DNA of 64,000 nt from NCBI RefSeq assembly GCF_000284315.1, contig NC_017094.1, forward strand, positions 1,395,486 through 1,459,485. Reading direction: 5' to 3'. Shown here in pieces: positions 34,131 through 42,602 of this stretch. The DNA comes from Leptospirillum ferrooxidans C2-3. GTDB lineage: Bacteria > Nitrospirota > Leptospirillia > Leptospirillales > Leptospirillaceae. Made by a program: the position numbers and the translations under genes. Each line of letters starts with the position of its first letter. Position 1 is the stretch's first letter. The notes below the pieces were generated by a model that saw only the letters and a list, made by a program, of their open reading frames with translations, searched no databases and was not told where the DNA came from.

Positions 34131-35549
34131 ATGCCAGAAAAGGAATCAAACACCCACCGGGCTCCTTTTCCATCCCTCCAGGAGAGGGGAAAAAGCCTAC
34201 AGGACCCCACAGGAATCGAGCTTCTTCGAAAAATCGACAGAAAAACGATCATGCATCCCTTTACGCCTCTTGCCCGGTGGGAAGCGGATCCCTTCTCTCT
34301 CATCACGGGTGCCGAGGGCAGCTATCTGATCAATGAAAAGGGCGAGAGGCTACTTGATGGGACAGCATCCCTGTGGGTCAATCTTCTGGGCCACAAAAAC
34401 CCCGTCATCGATCAGGCTGTCAAGAACCAACTCGAACGCTGGGCCCACTCAACCTTTCTGGGACTCTCCCATGAGCCCGGAATTCTCCTGGCTCAGGAGC
34501 TTGTCGATATCGCTCCCAAGGGGTTGACAAGAGTCTTCTTTTCAGACAATGGCTCCACAGCGGTGGAAGCCGCCCTGAAACTTTCCTACCTCTCCCGATC
34601 CCGAAAAAATGGAAGCTCTCCCCCATCGCGATTTCTCTCCTTTTCCCGAGGATACCACGGAGATACATTGGGAGCCGTGGGCGTTGGTGGCATCGACCTT
34701 TTTCATCAGGAGTTCGGACCACTTCTCACACCATCGATCAAAGTCCCCGCTCCGGACTGCTTTCGATGTCCGGTGGGTCTCCGGAAAGAATCCTGCCATC
34801 AGGAATGCTTTGATCTTTTCAAAGCATCCCTCACAACACACAAAGACGAGACGTGCGCCGTGATTTGCGAACCTGCGCTTCAGGCCGCCGGGGGAATGAT
34901 TGTCTGGCCCCATGGGTATCTCTCAAAGATCCGAGACCTTACCCAAGAGATTGGCATCCCCTTGATTCTTGATGAAGTGGCGACCGGGTTCGGGAGAACG
35001 GGAGCCATGTTTGCCTCGGATCTTGAAGATGTTTCTCCGGATTTTTTATGCTTGGGGAAAGGGTTGACCGGGGGATATCTGCCCCTTGCCGCAACGCTGA
35101 TGACCGAAGAGGTCTACCAAAGGGTCCGGGAGGCCCCAGGGGCTTTTTTTCACGGACACAGTTTCACGGCCAATCCCCTTGGAGCTGCCGCCGCCAGAGC
35201 CACACTTTCCCTTCTCAAAGACAACCGGCTCATCGATCAAGTTCATGAAAAAAACGCGATTGCCAGGACGATTTTAAACGATCTCCTCGCCGGCCTTCCG
35301 GGAGTCAAAAACTATCGATCCATTGGTCTGATCATCGCAGTCGACCTTTATGATGGGGAGATGCCCACCTCATCTGATAAGATGGATGCACTCAGGCAAC
35401 TTTGCCATGAACAGGGGATGATCATTCGCCCATTGGGAAATATTGCATACCTCTTTCCTCCCCTCTCGGTTTCCATGGAGGAATGGATGACAATGTGCCG
35501 GATTCTTGGAGAGTCCATCGTGACATGTCAAACAAAACACCAGCATTGA
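34131..35549 (+). CDS. bioA: adenosylmethionine-8-amino-7-oxononanoate aminotransferase
   Basis: A 472-aa PLP-dependent class III aminotransferase of biotin synthesis. It converts KAPA to DAPA using SAM as amino donor. Diagnostic segments are the N-terminal RKTIMHPFTPLARWEADP, the LLDGTASLWVNLLGHKNP turn, FFSDNGSTAVEAALKLSY, YHGDTLGAVGVGG, ILDEVATGFGRTG and the Schiff-base lysine in LGKGLTGGYLPLAATL. The exact start is unclear: ATG 34131 and TTG 34104 both lack a well-spaced ribosome site, and the extra 35 residues before the core are unusual. No other bio gene is nearby. Confidence 0.92.
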   Translation: MPEKESNTHRAPFPSLQERGKSLQDPTGIELLRKIDRKTIMHPFTPLARWEADPFSLITGAEGSYLINEKGERLLDGTASLWVNLLGHKNPVIDQAVKNQLERWAHSTFLGLSHEPGILLAQELVDIAPKGLTRVFFSDNGSTAVEAALKLSYLSRSRKNGSSPPSRFLSFSRGYHGDTLGAVGVGGIDLFHQEFGPLLTPSIKVPAPDCFRCPVGLRKESCHQECFDLFKASLTTHKDETCAVICEPALQAAGGMIVWPHGYLSKIRDLTQEIGIPLILDEVATGFGRTGAMFASDLEDVSPDFLCLGKGLTGGYLPLAATLMTEEVYQRVREAPGAFFHGHSFTANPLGAAAARATLSLLKDNRLIDQVHEKNAIARTILNDLLAGLPGVKNYRSIGLIIAVDLYDGEMPTSSDKMDALRQLCHEQGMIIRPLGNIAYLFPPLSVSMEEWMTMCRILGESIVTCQTKHQH

Positions 35550-35560
35550 AAGGATTTTCA

Positions 35561-36439
35561 TTGAAACCAATATTTCCGCAAACGGCTTTTAAAACACAAG
35601 GACTCATCCCTCGGACTATCCGTTTTTCACGAATCATCGCCTTGGGAGCCCTCTTTTCTTTCGGAGCCTTTCTTCCCCTGAAAAAAGCGTATGCATCACC
35701 GGATGCCCAGACACTTTCATGGACGCTCAATATTTCCGATCAAAAGGGAAATGCAAAACCGGTTATCCAGACCATCACCTATCACATCACCCCAACCATG
35801 ATGAGGATCGACCAGACAACCGCCTCCGGATCCCAGATTTTCATCTGGAGAACCGATGCCGGACTGGTCTATGCGATCGACACGGCCAAAAAGACCTATC
35901 ATCAGGATACTCTCGATCATGTCCTGTCCTATCAGACGATGTCCGATCTTCTCGGAAAACATTCCGGAAAGAATCCGGGAGACAAGGTTCTGGAAAAACC
36001 CCACACAGAGACAGTCTCAGGAGTCGCCTGCACCGATGAAAAACTCCTGCACAAATTCAGGGGCGTTGTCGTCGGGATGATCAATGGCGATCAAACCATT
36101 GAGATCTGCCGGACTGAGAGCATTCCTGGAATCGATCTTCTGAAATCTTTCCAGAAAAACCTCGTCTTGCTCGACCGGAAAATCGATCCAAAAACCGTCC
36201 GGAAAGATGAGGCAACAACCATTTCCCTTCTCGTCCACAAAGAGACCGCCTATAAGGCGGGCTTCATTTCAAGAATGCTCAATGCTATCGGTCTGTACGA
36301 TCTCTCCAAGGTTCCGGCGACCGAAGTGGAGGACTCCAGAATTTCCAATATCAAGGTCGAAGCAGAAAACACCAGCCAGTTCGACCTGCCAGATGGACTT
36401 AAAAGGGTCTTCCTTCCTGCAGGACCCGGACCTCATTGA
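35561..36439 (+). CDS. periplasmic protein of unknown function
   Basis: A 292-aa protein starting at TTG 35561, 7 bp after AAAGGA and 12 bp after the bioA stop. A longer frame inside bioA is less likely. A signal peptide with the hydrophobic core IIALGALFSFGAFLPL ends near AYA-SP. The mature protein is beta-rich with repeated threonine-bearing strands (TITYHITPTMMRIDQ, FIWRTDAGLVYAIDTAKKTY), a shape seen in DUF4412-type outer-envelope proteins. The two Cys (VACTDEK and EICRTES) could form a disulfide. Its stop overlaps the following lipid kinase start. Confidence 0.75.
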   Translation: MKPIFPQTAFKTQGLIPRTIRFSRIIALGALFSFGAFLPLKKAYASPDAQTLSWTLNISDQKGNAKPVIQTITYHITPTMMRIDQTTASGSQIFIWRTDAGLVYAIDTAKKTYHQDTLDHVLSYQTMSDLLGKHSGKNPGDKVLEKPHTETVSGVACTDEKLLHKFRGVVVGMINGDQTIEICRTESIPGIDLLKSFQKNLVLLDRKIDPKTVRKDEATTISLLVHKETAYKAGFISRMLNAIGLYDLSKVPATEVEDSRISNIKVEAENTSQFDLPDGLKRVFLPAGPGPH

Positions 36440-37359
36440 CCAACGAAAAAGTTGGGCGGAAGCCAATCCGCCCGATTTTTCTTCATAACATAACTTCCGG
36501 TCCCGCCCTTTTCAGATGGCGACATCCCAGAATGGCCAATCTCTTCCGGAATCTCTTCCCAAAAGGGATCCATATTCCCATTGATCCAACAACCTCCATG
36601 GAATGGCAAAAAGGTTTTCGTGCAGGTATTTTATCGGGATGCGACTATCTATACGTGGGAGGAGGAGATGGAACCCTCAACCGGCTTTTGCCGGATCTTC
36701 TGGATGCAAACCTTCCGGTCGGGATCCTGCCCATTGGAACAGGCAATCTTTTTTCCAGGTATGTTCTCGGAATCAAAAACCCGACCGACTTGCTGAAGAA
36801 TCCGGAAAAGTACCCGACCAGATCCTTCGCGCCGGGGATTTCAGATGGGCGTCCCTTTGTATTGATGGTGGGAACGGGACTTGACGGTGAAGCCATTCAT
36901 CATCAGTCAAGGCGGGGAAAGTATTGGCTGGGAAAATTGTCCTACCCGCTGGAGATGTTTTTGTCTCTTCTGAACACTCCGGTTCCCGAACTATCCGTTG
37001 AATATGAAGACACGGAAGGAGTTTTCCATCGAGAAACCGTACTCTGGGCCATTGTGGCGAAATCCCCTTCTTACTTTCCTCCTTTTACCATCAATCCGGG
37101 CTGGAATCCCTGGCAAAAGAATCTATCGGTGACATTGATTCGAGGACGATCGAAAATGGATCTCTGGATCGCCTTGACGGGGATCCTCGCCGGGAAAATC
37201 CCCTCCAGGCGCATCCTATTCGAAAAAGCACGTTCGGTCGGAATCAGGGGGACAGGGAGAAGTCAGGCCGACGGTGAGGAGATCTCCCTACCGGCTCTCA
37301 TCACCGTCTCTGACCGGTCTGTCCTTTTTTCGATCCATCCCAAAACGGCTTCCTCATAA
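36436..37359 (+). CDS. diacylglycerol kinase-family lipid kinase
   Basis: A 307-aa soluble kinase of the DAGK/YegS family, which phosphorylates lipids or sphingoid bases. The nucleotide loop VGGGDGTLNRLL is at residues 74-85, followed by LPIGTGNLFSRYVLG and the MVGTGLDGEAIH segment. The C-terminal domain has the usual QADGEEI motif. The start is TTG 36436, overlapping the preceding stop by 4 bp. The bioA, periplasmic protein and kinase genes form one transcription unit, though no common pathway is evident. Confidence 0.9.
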   Translation: MTNEKVGRKPIRPIFLHNITSGPALFRWRHPRMANLFRNLFPKGIHIPIDPTTSMEWQKGFRAGILSGCDYLYVGGGDGTLNRLLPDLLDANLPVGILPIGTGNLFSRYVLGIKNPTDLLKNPEKYPTRSFAPGISDGRPFVLMVGTGLDGEAIHHQSRRGKYWLGKLSYPLEMFLSLLNTPVPELSVEYEDTEGVFHRETVLWAIVAKSPSYFPPFTINPGWNPWQKNLSVTLIRGRSKMDLWIALTGILAGKIPSRRILFEKARSVGIRGTGRSQADGEEISLPALITVSDRSVLFSIHPKTASS

Positions 37360-37389
37360 CATCACGGCAAGGTCCAACCACCATGAATC

Positions 37390-37632
37390 TTACTTTGGAT
37401 TTTCCATCATGTCGGGAAGATACATCGGAGCGCGTCTTACCCAATCGATCATAAAATCAATCGCTGCTGTCAGATCCTCCTCTGTCAGATCAGGGTAACA
37501 CTCCGTCGTTATACGCTCAGGGGTATATCCTTTTTTAAAAAGCTCCAGAAAAACCGTAACGGGAATTTGTGTCCCGGCGATGCAGGGGAGTCCCCGGGCG
37601 ATTCTCGGGTTCATCCGTATTTGTTTCGCCAT
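37390..37632 (-). CDS. DUF433 family protein, orphan antitoxin-like
   Basis: An 80-aa protein of DUF433 (COG2442). It has the hallmark RMNPRIARGLPCIAGTQIPV, then VFLELFKKGYTPERITTECY and the PDLTEEDLTAAIDFMIDW helix. These proteins have a DNA-binding fold and usually pair with a DUF5615 PIN-like toxin gene directly downstream. Here the sequence downstream runs into the end of the convergent lipid kinase and no toxin is present. ATG 37632 follows GAAGGAG by 7-8 bp. Confidence 0.87.
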   Translation of the reverse strand: MAKQIRMNPRIARGLPCIAGTQIPVTVFLELFKKGYTPERITTECYPDLTEEDLTAAIDFMIDWVRRAPMYLPDMMENPK

Positions 37633-37682
37633 ATTCAATCTCCTTCAAGATAAAACATCGTTTATCCAGACACCGGCCTAAA

Positions 37683-37702
37683 GACACCCTACATTGGGTG
37701 TC
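37683..37702 (-). terminator. hairpin at the end of the GT4 operon
   Basis: GACACCC-tacatt-GGGTGTC overlaps the stop of the GT4 gene; on the minus strand a short CTTTAGG follows. It probably ends the heptosyltransferase operon. Confidence 0.6.
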
Positions 37703-38903
37703 ATGAGAGAAAGGGATCGGCCAGCCCACCCTTGGAAGCATAGGGATTTTGAGCAATCTTTCCCTCTTTTAACAACAAGATGGCATTTCGGTAAATCATT
37801 TCGGTCCGGATATTGCAGGCTTCGATGGAAAACGCTCTCTCCACATAATTGCATGGATCCTCTTTCTTGAATACCTGGCGACCGGAAACAGACAACAGTG
37901 ATGACACCTTTTGAGCAAGAGAGACAGGATCTTTTGGAGTCACCAGATGAATCCCGGGCAAAACATTTCCCATCTCCGGCAATCCCCCGACCCGGAAAGC
38001 AACCACTTCTTTTTTTGCCGAAATCGCCTCAAGCACCACCAGCGGAAAGGAATCCCTCACAGATGGAAGGAGAACCAGATCGGCAATGGCCAGATAGGGT
38101 CCCGGATCCTGCGAACCCATAAAATGAAGTCTTGCAAAACCGGACTCGCCCAATAGCCGACGGGCCCGATCCCGGACCTCTTCGAAAAGCGGCCCTATAC
38201 CCAAAAAAACCATATGAAGGTCTTGGAATCGACGAAAAAGAATGACCAGCGCATCCAGCATCAGATGATGGCCTTTATCCCTTTGGAAAATGCCGATCTG
38301 CAGGAGAATCTTTTTCCCGACAAGTTTCTGGGCCAAATCGAGATTATGGCCCAAAACCGTGATTTCTTTCGCTTCCTTTTTTTCCTTGATGGCGATTCCC
38401 CGTGGAATGGTCACAACATGCCAGAAAGGAAGATTCTTTTCCAGAAAAAAAATCCTCAGGGCCTCGCTGACCACAACCAGACGATCACAAAACTGGCGAA
38501 AGGGGATCATGCTTTTGGGCACATTCAAAAGATGTCTCTGACGAATGATAAGGGGACGATTATTTCCAAGCGATGCCGCACTGACATACCCCAGAAAAGA
38601 ATCGATATAGCTTGTCGTCACGAGAACATCGATTTTTTCACGAATCAGGTATTGGCGAAGATTGGAGAACGACTCGAGATCAAAGTTGCTTTTCATCGAA
38701 AACCCGACCGTCTCGGTCCGAGATCTGGCCTCCTCAAAAAAAGGCGTTCCGGGACGGGCACCGATCACATAACGGTGGCCTCGGGAGTTCATCCCTTTGG
38801 CTTCTGCGATATGATCCCTCTCCTGCCCTCCATAACCGGTGGTGCAGTCGAGATGGAGTATATTCAAAGGTGCCGCTGTCGGTTCGCTGTACGATACATT
38901 CAT
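37701..38903 (-). CDS. GT4-family glycosyltransferase
   Basis: A 400-aa GT-B retaining glycosyltransferase. N-terminal half: NILHLDCTTGYGGQERDHIA. C-terminal donor-binding half: ILLQIGIFQRDKGHHLMLDA, HFMGSQDPGPYLAIADLVLL, and LPSVRDSFPLVVLEAISAKK with the E-x7-E motif. The frame is open to 39098, but ATG 38903 gives a 4-bp overlap with the deacetylase stop and matches the domain start. The sugar is unknown; the context is LPS core or surface polysaccharide synthesis. Confidence 0.87.
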   Translation of the reverse strand: MNVSYSEPTAAPLNILHLDCTTGYGGQERDHIAEAKGMNSRGHRYVIGARPGTPFFEEARSRTETVGFSMKSNFDLESFSNLRQYLIREKIDVLVTTSYIDSFLGYVSAASLGNNRPLIIRQRHLLNVPKSMIPFRQFCDRLVVVSEALRIFFLEKNLPFWHVVTIPRGIAIKEKKEAKEITVLGHNLDLAQKLVGKKILLQIGIFQRDKGHHLMLDALVILFRRFQDLHMVFLGIGPLFEEVRDRARRLLGESGFARLHFMGSQDPGPYLAIADLVLLPSVRDSFPLVVLEAISAKKEVVAFRVGGLPEMGNVLPGIHLVTPKDPVSLAQKVSSLLSVSGRQVFKKEDPCNYVERAFSIEACNIRTEMIYRNAILLLKEGKIAQNPYASKGGLADPFLS

Positions 38904-39625
38904 CCGGTAATCCGTGTCAGAAGGGTCCATGAAAGAAAACGGGGAAGAAACATCCTTCCTGAAACAGGCCTGCAAGGCAGAAGCATCGAGGAGACCACCG
39001 GGGCAAGCGAACGTCTTGTGACGGATCTCCCCCAGGAATACCCTGCACTTCTCACAAGGGTGGGCGTTTCCTCCCTGTAGGCCCCAAAAGGATAGCAAAA
39101 GGAGCGGACAGGAACTCCCAGAAGCTCTTCAAGGTCGCTCTTGGAGTGGACGATCTCATCCCGGGCATCCGTTGATGAGAGCCGGGAAAGATCGACATGG
39201 GTTCTGGTGTGACTGCCGATTTCCAAGCCCAAGGAGGAAAGCTCCCTCATTTGAGGCGCATCCAAAAGAGGATGTCCTTTCCATATGGGATCCTCGGTCC
39301 AGTCGGAAATCCCGCCGATCTTTCCGGAGAGACAAAAAATGGTTGCCAGAAAACCAAACTCCTGGAGAATCGGCATCGCATATCGGTAGTTGTCCTGGTA
39401 TCCATCGTCAAAGGTGATTGCGACGATCTTTTTGCCAGTGACCGGATCCGTATGGCCATTTTTCATTGCAAAATCAAGCGTCGTTCCCTGAAATCCAGCC
39501 TGTTTCAAAATGGAAAGCTGGCTTCGAAATTGATCCGGCGTCACTCCAGCGTGAGGAGAGAGGTCCGGATCAACCCGGTGATAGTAAAGAATCGGAGGAA
39601 CAAACTTCCCTTCTTCCGTTTTCAA
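38900..39625 (-). CDS. polysaccharide deacetylase (NodB homology, CE4)
   Basis: A 241-aa carbohydrate esterase 4 enzyme. Motif 1 ITFDDGYQDNY holds the catalytic and metal Asp pair. Motif 2 is IGSHTRTHVDLSRL (metal His residues), and motif 3 is SFCYPFGAYREE. The C-terminal 25 residues diverge from the usual end of the family. No signal peptide is visible, so it may act on a lipid-linked or nucleotide-linked sugar in the cytoplasm. The start is TTG 39625, overlapping the upstream GT9 stop (TTGA). Confidence 0.88.
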   Translation of the reverse strand: MKTEEGKFVPPILYYHRVDPDLSPHAGVTPDQFRSQLSILKQAGFQGTTLDFAMKNGHTDPVTGKKIVAITFDDGYQDNYRYAMPILQEFGFLATIFCLSGKIGGISDWTEDPIWKGHPLLDAPQMRELSSLGLEIGSHTRTHVDLSRLSSTDARDEIVHSKSDLEELLGVPVRSFCYPFGAYREETPTLVRSAGYSWGRSVTRRSLAPVVSSMLLPCRPVSGRMFLPRFLSWTLLTRITG

Positions 39626-40686
39626 GATAACGAAACCTCTTTCAAATGTTTTTCCCGAAGCTTCAGTTGCCTTGAAAGCCCTTCGATCACCTGATTGACT
39701 TCAATCCGGCGAAGGCAGTTATCCACCCCCTGGGAACAACCTTCATGGCTGCAGGGAGAACACGCGGGAGGATCGTAAAGGGTCAGAAGTCGCCCCGTTG
39801 ACACAGGCCCCCACACTGCGGGAGTCGTTGAGCCAAACAGTCCGACTCCATACAGACCTGCTGCATCCGCCAGATGAAGCGGACCGCTGTCGTTTCCCAG
39901 AAACAGTGTCGATGATTCCATCAGTGCGTGTATAAAAGGAATCGATTCCTGAACGATCAGGAATCGGGTTTCCGGCTGAAAGCCGCTGGTAACGGAGAGA
40001 ATCAACGTTTGATCTTCCCTTGTACCGATAATGACAACGACGCCTTTATGAACCTTGCTCCACCAGTTTCCGACCTGGGCCAATCTGTCTGGAGGCCACC
40101 TTTTGTACCACTCGCGCCCTCCGGGATGGATCAGCAAAATGGGAGTCTCCTGATCCAGCCTGTTTTCTTTTCTCCAAGTCTCTATTTCCATACGGGAAGA
40201 CGCGGAGGAAGAGACAAGAGGGTCGGACGTGGCTGAAAGATGGACTCCGATCTTTCGAAGAGAGGACTCATACTGATTCATGACCGGGTCGGGACCATGG
40301 TTGAAGTCGACTGGAACATAAATGGAGTTTTGGGAAGAAGGCCTTTCATCCTTTTTCCAGCCACAAGAAAGCTTTCGGGAGGCATCTGCCAGCCTTGAAA
40401 AGAGTCGGCTTCTATCAGAGACGGTCCAGTCAACCCACAAATCCCATTTCCGTTCGCGGGCAAGTCTGACCATGTCATAAGAGCTTTTCAGTTTCCCCCA
40501 AAAAGATCGGTTGTCAAAGACAACCACCCTGATCCCGGAAAGGTTCTTGAGGGGATACTCCGTCCCTCGATTGACAACGACCGTCAGGAAAATTCCCGGA
40601 TAGGCAAGAAGAAGTTTTCTTAACGTTGGAACGAGAAGAAGGCTATCCCCCAGATAACGCATCCTCAGGATCACCATGCTGTCCAT
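39622..40686 (-). CDS. GT9 heptosyltransferase-family protein
   Basis: A 354-aa GT9 enzyme. N-terminal MRYLGDSLLLVPTLRKLLLA, central LIHPGGREWYKRWPPDRLAQ, and FLGNDSGPLHLADAAGLYGV with LFGSTTPAVWGP. The CSPCSHEGCSQGVDNC cluster near the end is common in this family. The frame extends upstream to 40788, but ATG 40686 shares one base with the preceding stop (TGATG). It probably adds a heptose or related sugar to the LPS core. Confidence 0.9.
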   Translation of the reverse strand: MDSMVILRMRYLGDSLLLVPTLRKLLLAYPGIFLTVVVNRGTEYPLKNLSGIRVVVFDNRSFWGKLKSSYDMVRLARERKWDLWVDWTVSDRSRLFSRLADASRKLSCGWKKDERPSSQNSIYVPVDFNHGPDPVMNQYESSLRKIGVHLSATSDPLVSSSASSRMEIETWRKENRLDQETPILLIHPGGREWYKRWPPDRLAQVGNWWSKVHKGVVVIIGTREDQTLILSVTSGFQPETRFLIVQESIPFIHALMESSTLFLGNDSGPLHLADAAGLYGVGLFGSTTPAVWGPVSTGRLLTLYDPPACSPCSHEGCSQGVDNCLRRIEVNQVIEGLSRQLKLREKHLKEVSLS

Positions 40687-41786
40687 CAGAGTGGATTTTC
40701 CAATTCGTCCCATGCACAAAGAACAGAGTTTACGTCTATGGATTTCATGCACTGATTGTCGGGACAGAGCGAGGAAAAGCTCTGGCACGGACTGCAGGCC
40801 AAACCTTTCCGGACCATTCCCCCGGAGAATGGTCGATAACTCACATGATCTCCGGGTCCAAAAAGGACAAGCGCCTTTTTTCCGATGGACTGGGTCAGGT
40901 GAAGAGGGCCGGAATCATTGCCGATCGCACCGGTCGACAAGGAAATGATTCCCTTTAAGGTATTCAGGTCATTCTGAACGATTCCCCTGAATCGGGAAAG
41001 ATAAACTCCAGGCAAAGCACCCAGTCCCCGAACGACGGATCCCACAGCATCGGAATCATTCTTTCCACCCAGAACCAGCAAGGGAAACCCCTTTCGCAAA
41101 AGTTCGAAGCCCAATTCGACATATCGGTCTGCCGGCCAGTTTTTTGTGGGGGATCCCGATCCCGGGAAAAGGATCATGAATTCTCCAGCGTATTTTTCTC
41201 CAAAGCTTCCAAGAAGACTCCGGGCAGACAAATCATTCTCCGGGGTCACGACAAATCTGGGGAGATTGCGTTGGGTTTTAAAACCGAGACGACTCATGAC
41301 ATGAAGGATCTGATCCGTCAGATGGGTCAATTGATTGGGAACGACAATCTGATCCGTATAGACAACGTGGTCGATCAAGAGATTTTTGTGGTCGGCCGTA
41401 CCAACCCTTCTTCCCGCTCCGCTTGCGAACACCAAGGATCTCGAACGGGGCCCACGGGAGAAAAGGTCAACAGCCACATCGTACGATGCGCTCCGGATCT
41501 CCCGAAGAAAAGATCCGTATCGCTTGTAATAGTCAAAAGACGATTCATTTTTCTCTTGATTGCGCCTGGGGAGTGAAAGCACCCGCGTCAAATCCGGCTC
41601 TTCATCGAAGAGCGAAGAATACGCCGCTTCCATGACATAGTCGATGCGAGCATCGGGACAGGAGTCCCTGACAGCGGAAATGGCCGGCTGTGTCAGGACC
41701 ATATCACCAAATGCCCGCAAGCCGACCAACAGAACGTTCTTTTTTTTGGTATTCTCCAACCTGCTCAACAAAGGGGGGGTGATCAC
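40686..41786 (-). CDS. GT9 heptosyltransferase-family protein
   Basis: A 366-aa GT9 enzyme. N-terminal VLLVGLRAFGDMVLTQPAIS, donor-domain ILFPGSGSPTKNWPADRYVE, GNDSGPLHLTQSIGKKALVL and the Cys group CSPCQSFSSLCPDNQC. GTG 41786 overlaps the stop of the Trm112-like gene by 4 bp. It is a paralogue of the neighbouring GT9 genes, so each probably adds a separate residue to the LPS core or transfers to a different acceptor. Confidence 0.9.
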   Translation of the reverse strand: MITPPLLSRLENTKKKNVLLVGLRAFGDMVLTQPAISAVRDSCPDARIDYVMEAAYSSLFDEEPDLTRVLSLPRRNQEKNESSFDYYKRYGSFLREIRSASYDVAVDLFSRGPRSRSLVFASGAGRRVGTADHKNLLIDHVVYTDQIVVPNQLTHLTDQILHVMSRLGFKTQRNLPRFVVTPENDLSARSLLGSFGEKYAGEFMILFPGSGSPTKNWPADRYVELGFELLRKGFPLLVLGGKNDSDAVGSVVRGLGALPGVYLSRFRGIVQNDLNTLKGIISLSTGAIGNDSGPLHLTQSIGKKALVLFGPGDHVSYRPFSGGMVRKGLACSPCQSFSSLCPDNQCMKSIDVNSVLCAWDELENPL

Positions 41787-41968
41787 GGAGAAGAATGGTC
41801 ACCCTTCGCATGAGCTTCTTCAATCAGCATGATGGGAATATCTTCCCTGATCGGATAGACCAGCTGGCAACTCTCGCAGACAAGCCCGGGCGGAGAGGTT
41901 TCCTCAATCAAATCCCCCTTGCACTTGGGGCAGACGAGAATGGACTTTAAAAACGGGTCAAGAGCCAT
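41783..41968 (-). CDS. Trm112-family small zinc-ribbon protein
   Basis: A 61-aa protein like E. coli YcaR. The zinc ribbon is ILVCPKCKGDLI (Cys13, Cys16) and GLVCESCQLVYPI (Cys31, Cys34), followed by REDIPIMLIEEA, the standard family ending. ATG 41968 follows AAAGGA by 6 bp; the longer upstream frame covers other genes. In many Gram-negative bacteria this gene sits beside lpxK or kdsB; here it lies among heptosyltransferases. The role is unclear, possibly a chaperone-like partner. Confidence 0.92.
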   Translation of the reverse strand: MALDPFLKSILVCPKCKGDLIEETSPPGLVCESCQLVYPIREDIPIMLIEEAHAKGDHSSP

Positions 41969-42041
41969 GATGTTCCTTTCGACTTCAAACAAGAGTGAAT
42001 TTCTGTCGCCCCAATTTTCACATTTGGGCAAGTCTAAAAAC

Positions 42042-42602
42042 CTACTCCAGCAATTCGGTATCTGACAGAAAGAGGTTGACCGCCTCCTCGAAGGAGGATA
42101 CTCGAAAGGCGAGATCATCCCTCTTTCCTGCTTCTTGGGGAAGTATCCAGAAATTATGACATCCCAAAGACTTCCCCGCAAGAACATCCCCTTCTGAATC
42201 CCCCACCATCATCGAAGATCCGGGATCCCCATGAAAAACTTCCAAAGCCTCTTCCAGCATTCCCGGAAGAGGCTTCCTGCAACCACAAGAGACCCGGTAA
42301 CGATCCACGGAAGCCTCCCTGAAATGGGGGCAATAGAAGAATCCATCGAGATGAGCTCCTTCTTTTTTGAGGATTCCGTTCATATAAGAGTGTGTTTCCC
42401 GGACAAAATCCTCTCCAAAATATCCTCTGGCCACTCCGGACTGATTGGTGACCACCACAACCGGAATCTTCAAGGAATTGAGCCTTCTGATGGATGAAAG
42501 AACCCCCGGAAGAAATTCAACATCGGACAGTTTTGACAAGTATGGAATATGCCGGATCAGGGTGCCATCCCTGTCGGCAAGAACGATGGGCCTTTTTTTC
42601 AA
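42042..42602 (-). CDS. gmhB: D-glycero-D-manno-heptose 1,7-bisphosphate 7-phosphatase
   Basis: A 186-aa HAD-family phosphatase that removes the 7-phosphate in ADP-heptose synthesis. The HAD nucleophile motif is ADRDGTLI (Asp10, Asp12). VVVVTNQSGVARGYF is typical of GmhB. The zinc loop has Cys91, His93, Cys106 and Cys108 (CPHFREASVDRYRVSCGCRK). The motif VGDSEGDVLAGKSLG supplies the Mg-binding Asp. It overlaps the upstream waaF-like gene by 4 bp, consistent with heptose being the sugar handled by this operon. GmhA and HldE are not in the window. Confidence 0.93.
   Translation of the reverse strand: MKKRPIVLADRDGTLIRHIPYLSKLSDVEFLPGVLSSIRRLNSLKIPVVVVTNQSGVARGYFGEDFVRETHSYMNGILKKEGAHLDGFFYCPHFREASVDRYRVSCGCRKPLPGMLEEALEVFHGDPGSSMMVGDSEGDVLAGKSLGCHNFWILPQEAGKRDDLAFRVSSFEEAVNLFLSDTELLE

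Noticed and set aside
33980-34306. 108-codon minus-strand frame opposite the bioA start
   Set aside because: It is a shadow of the bioA leader and coding region with no ribosome site.
34131-35549. BirA-type operator before bioA
   Set aside because: The inverted repeat at 33948-33975 does not match the BirA consensus as I know it.
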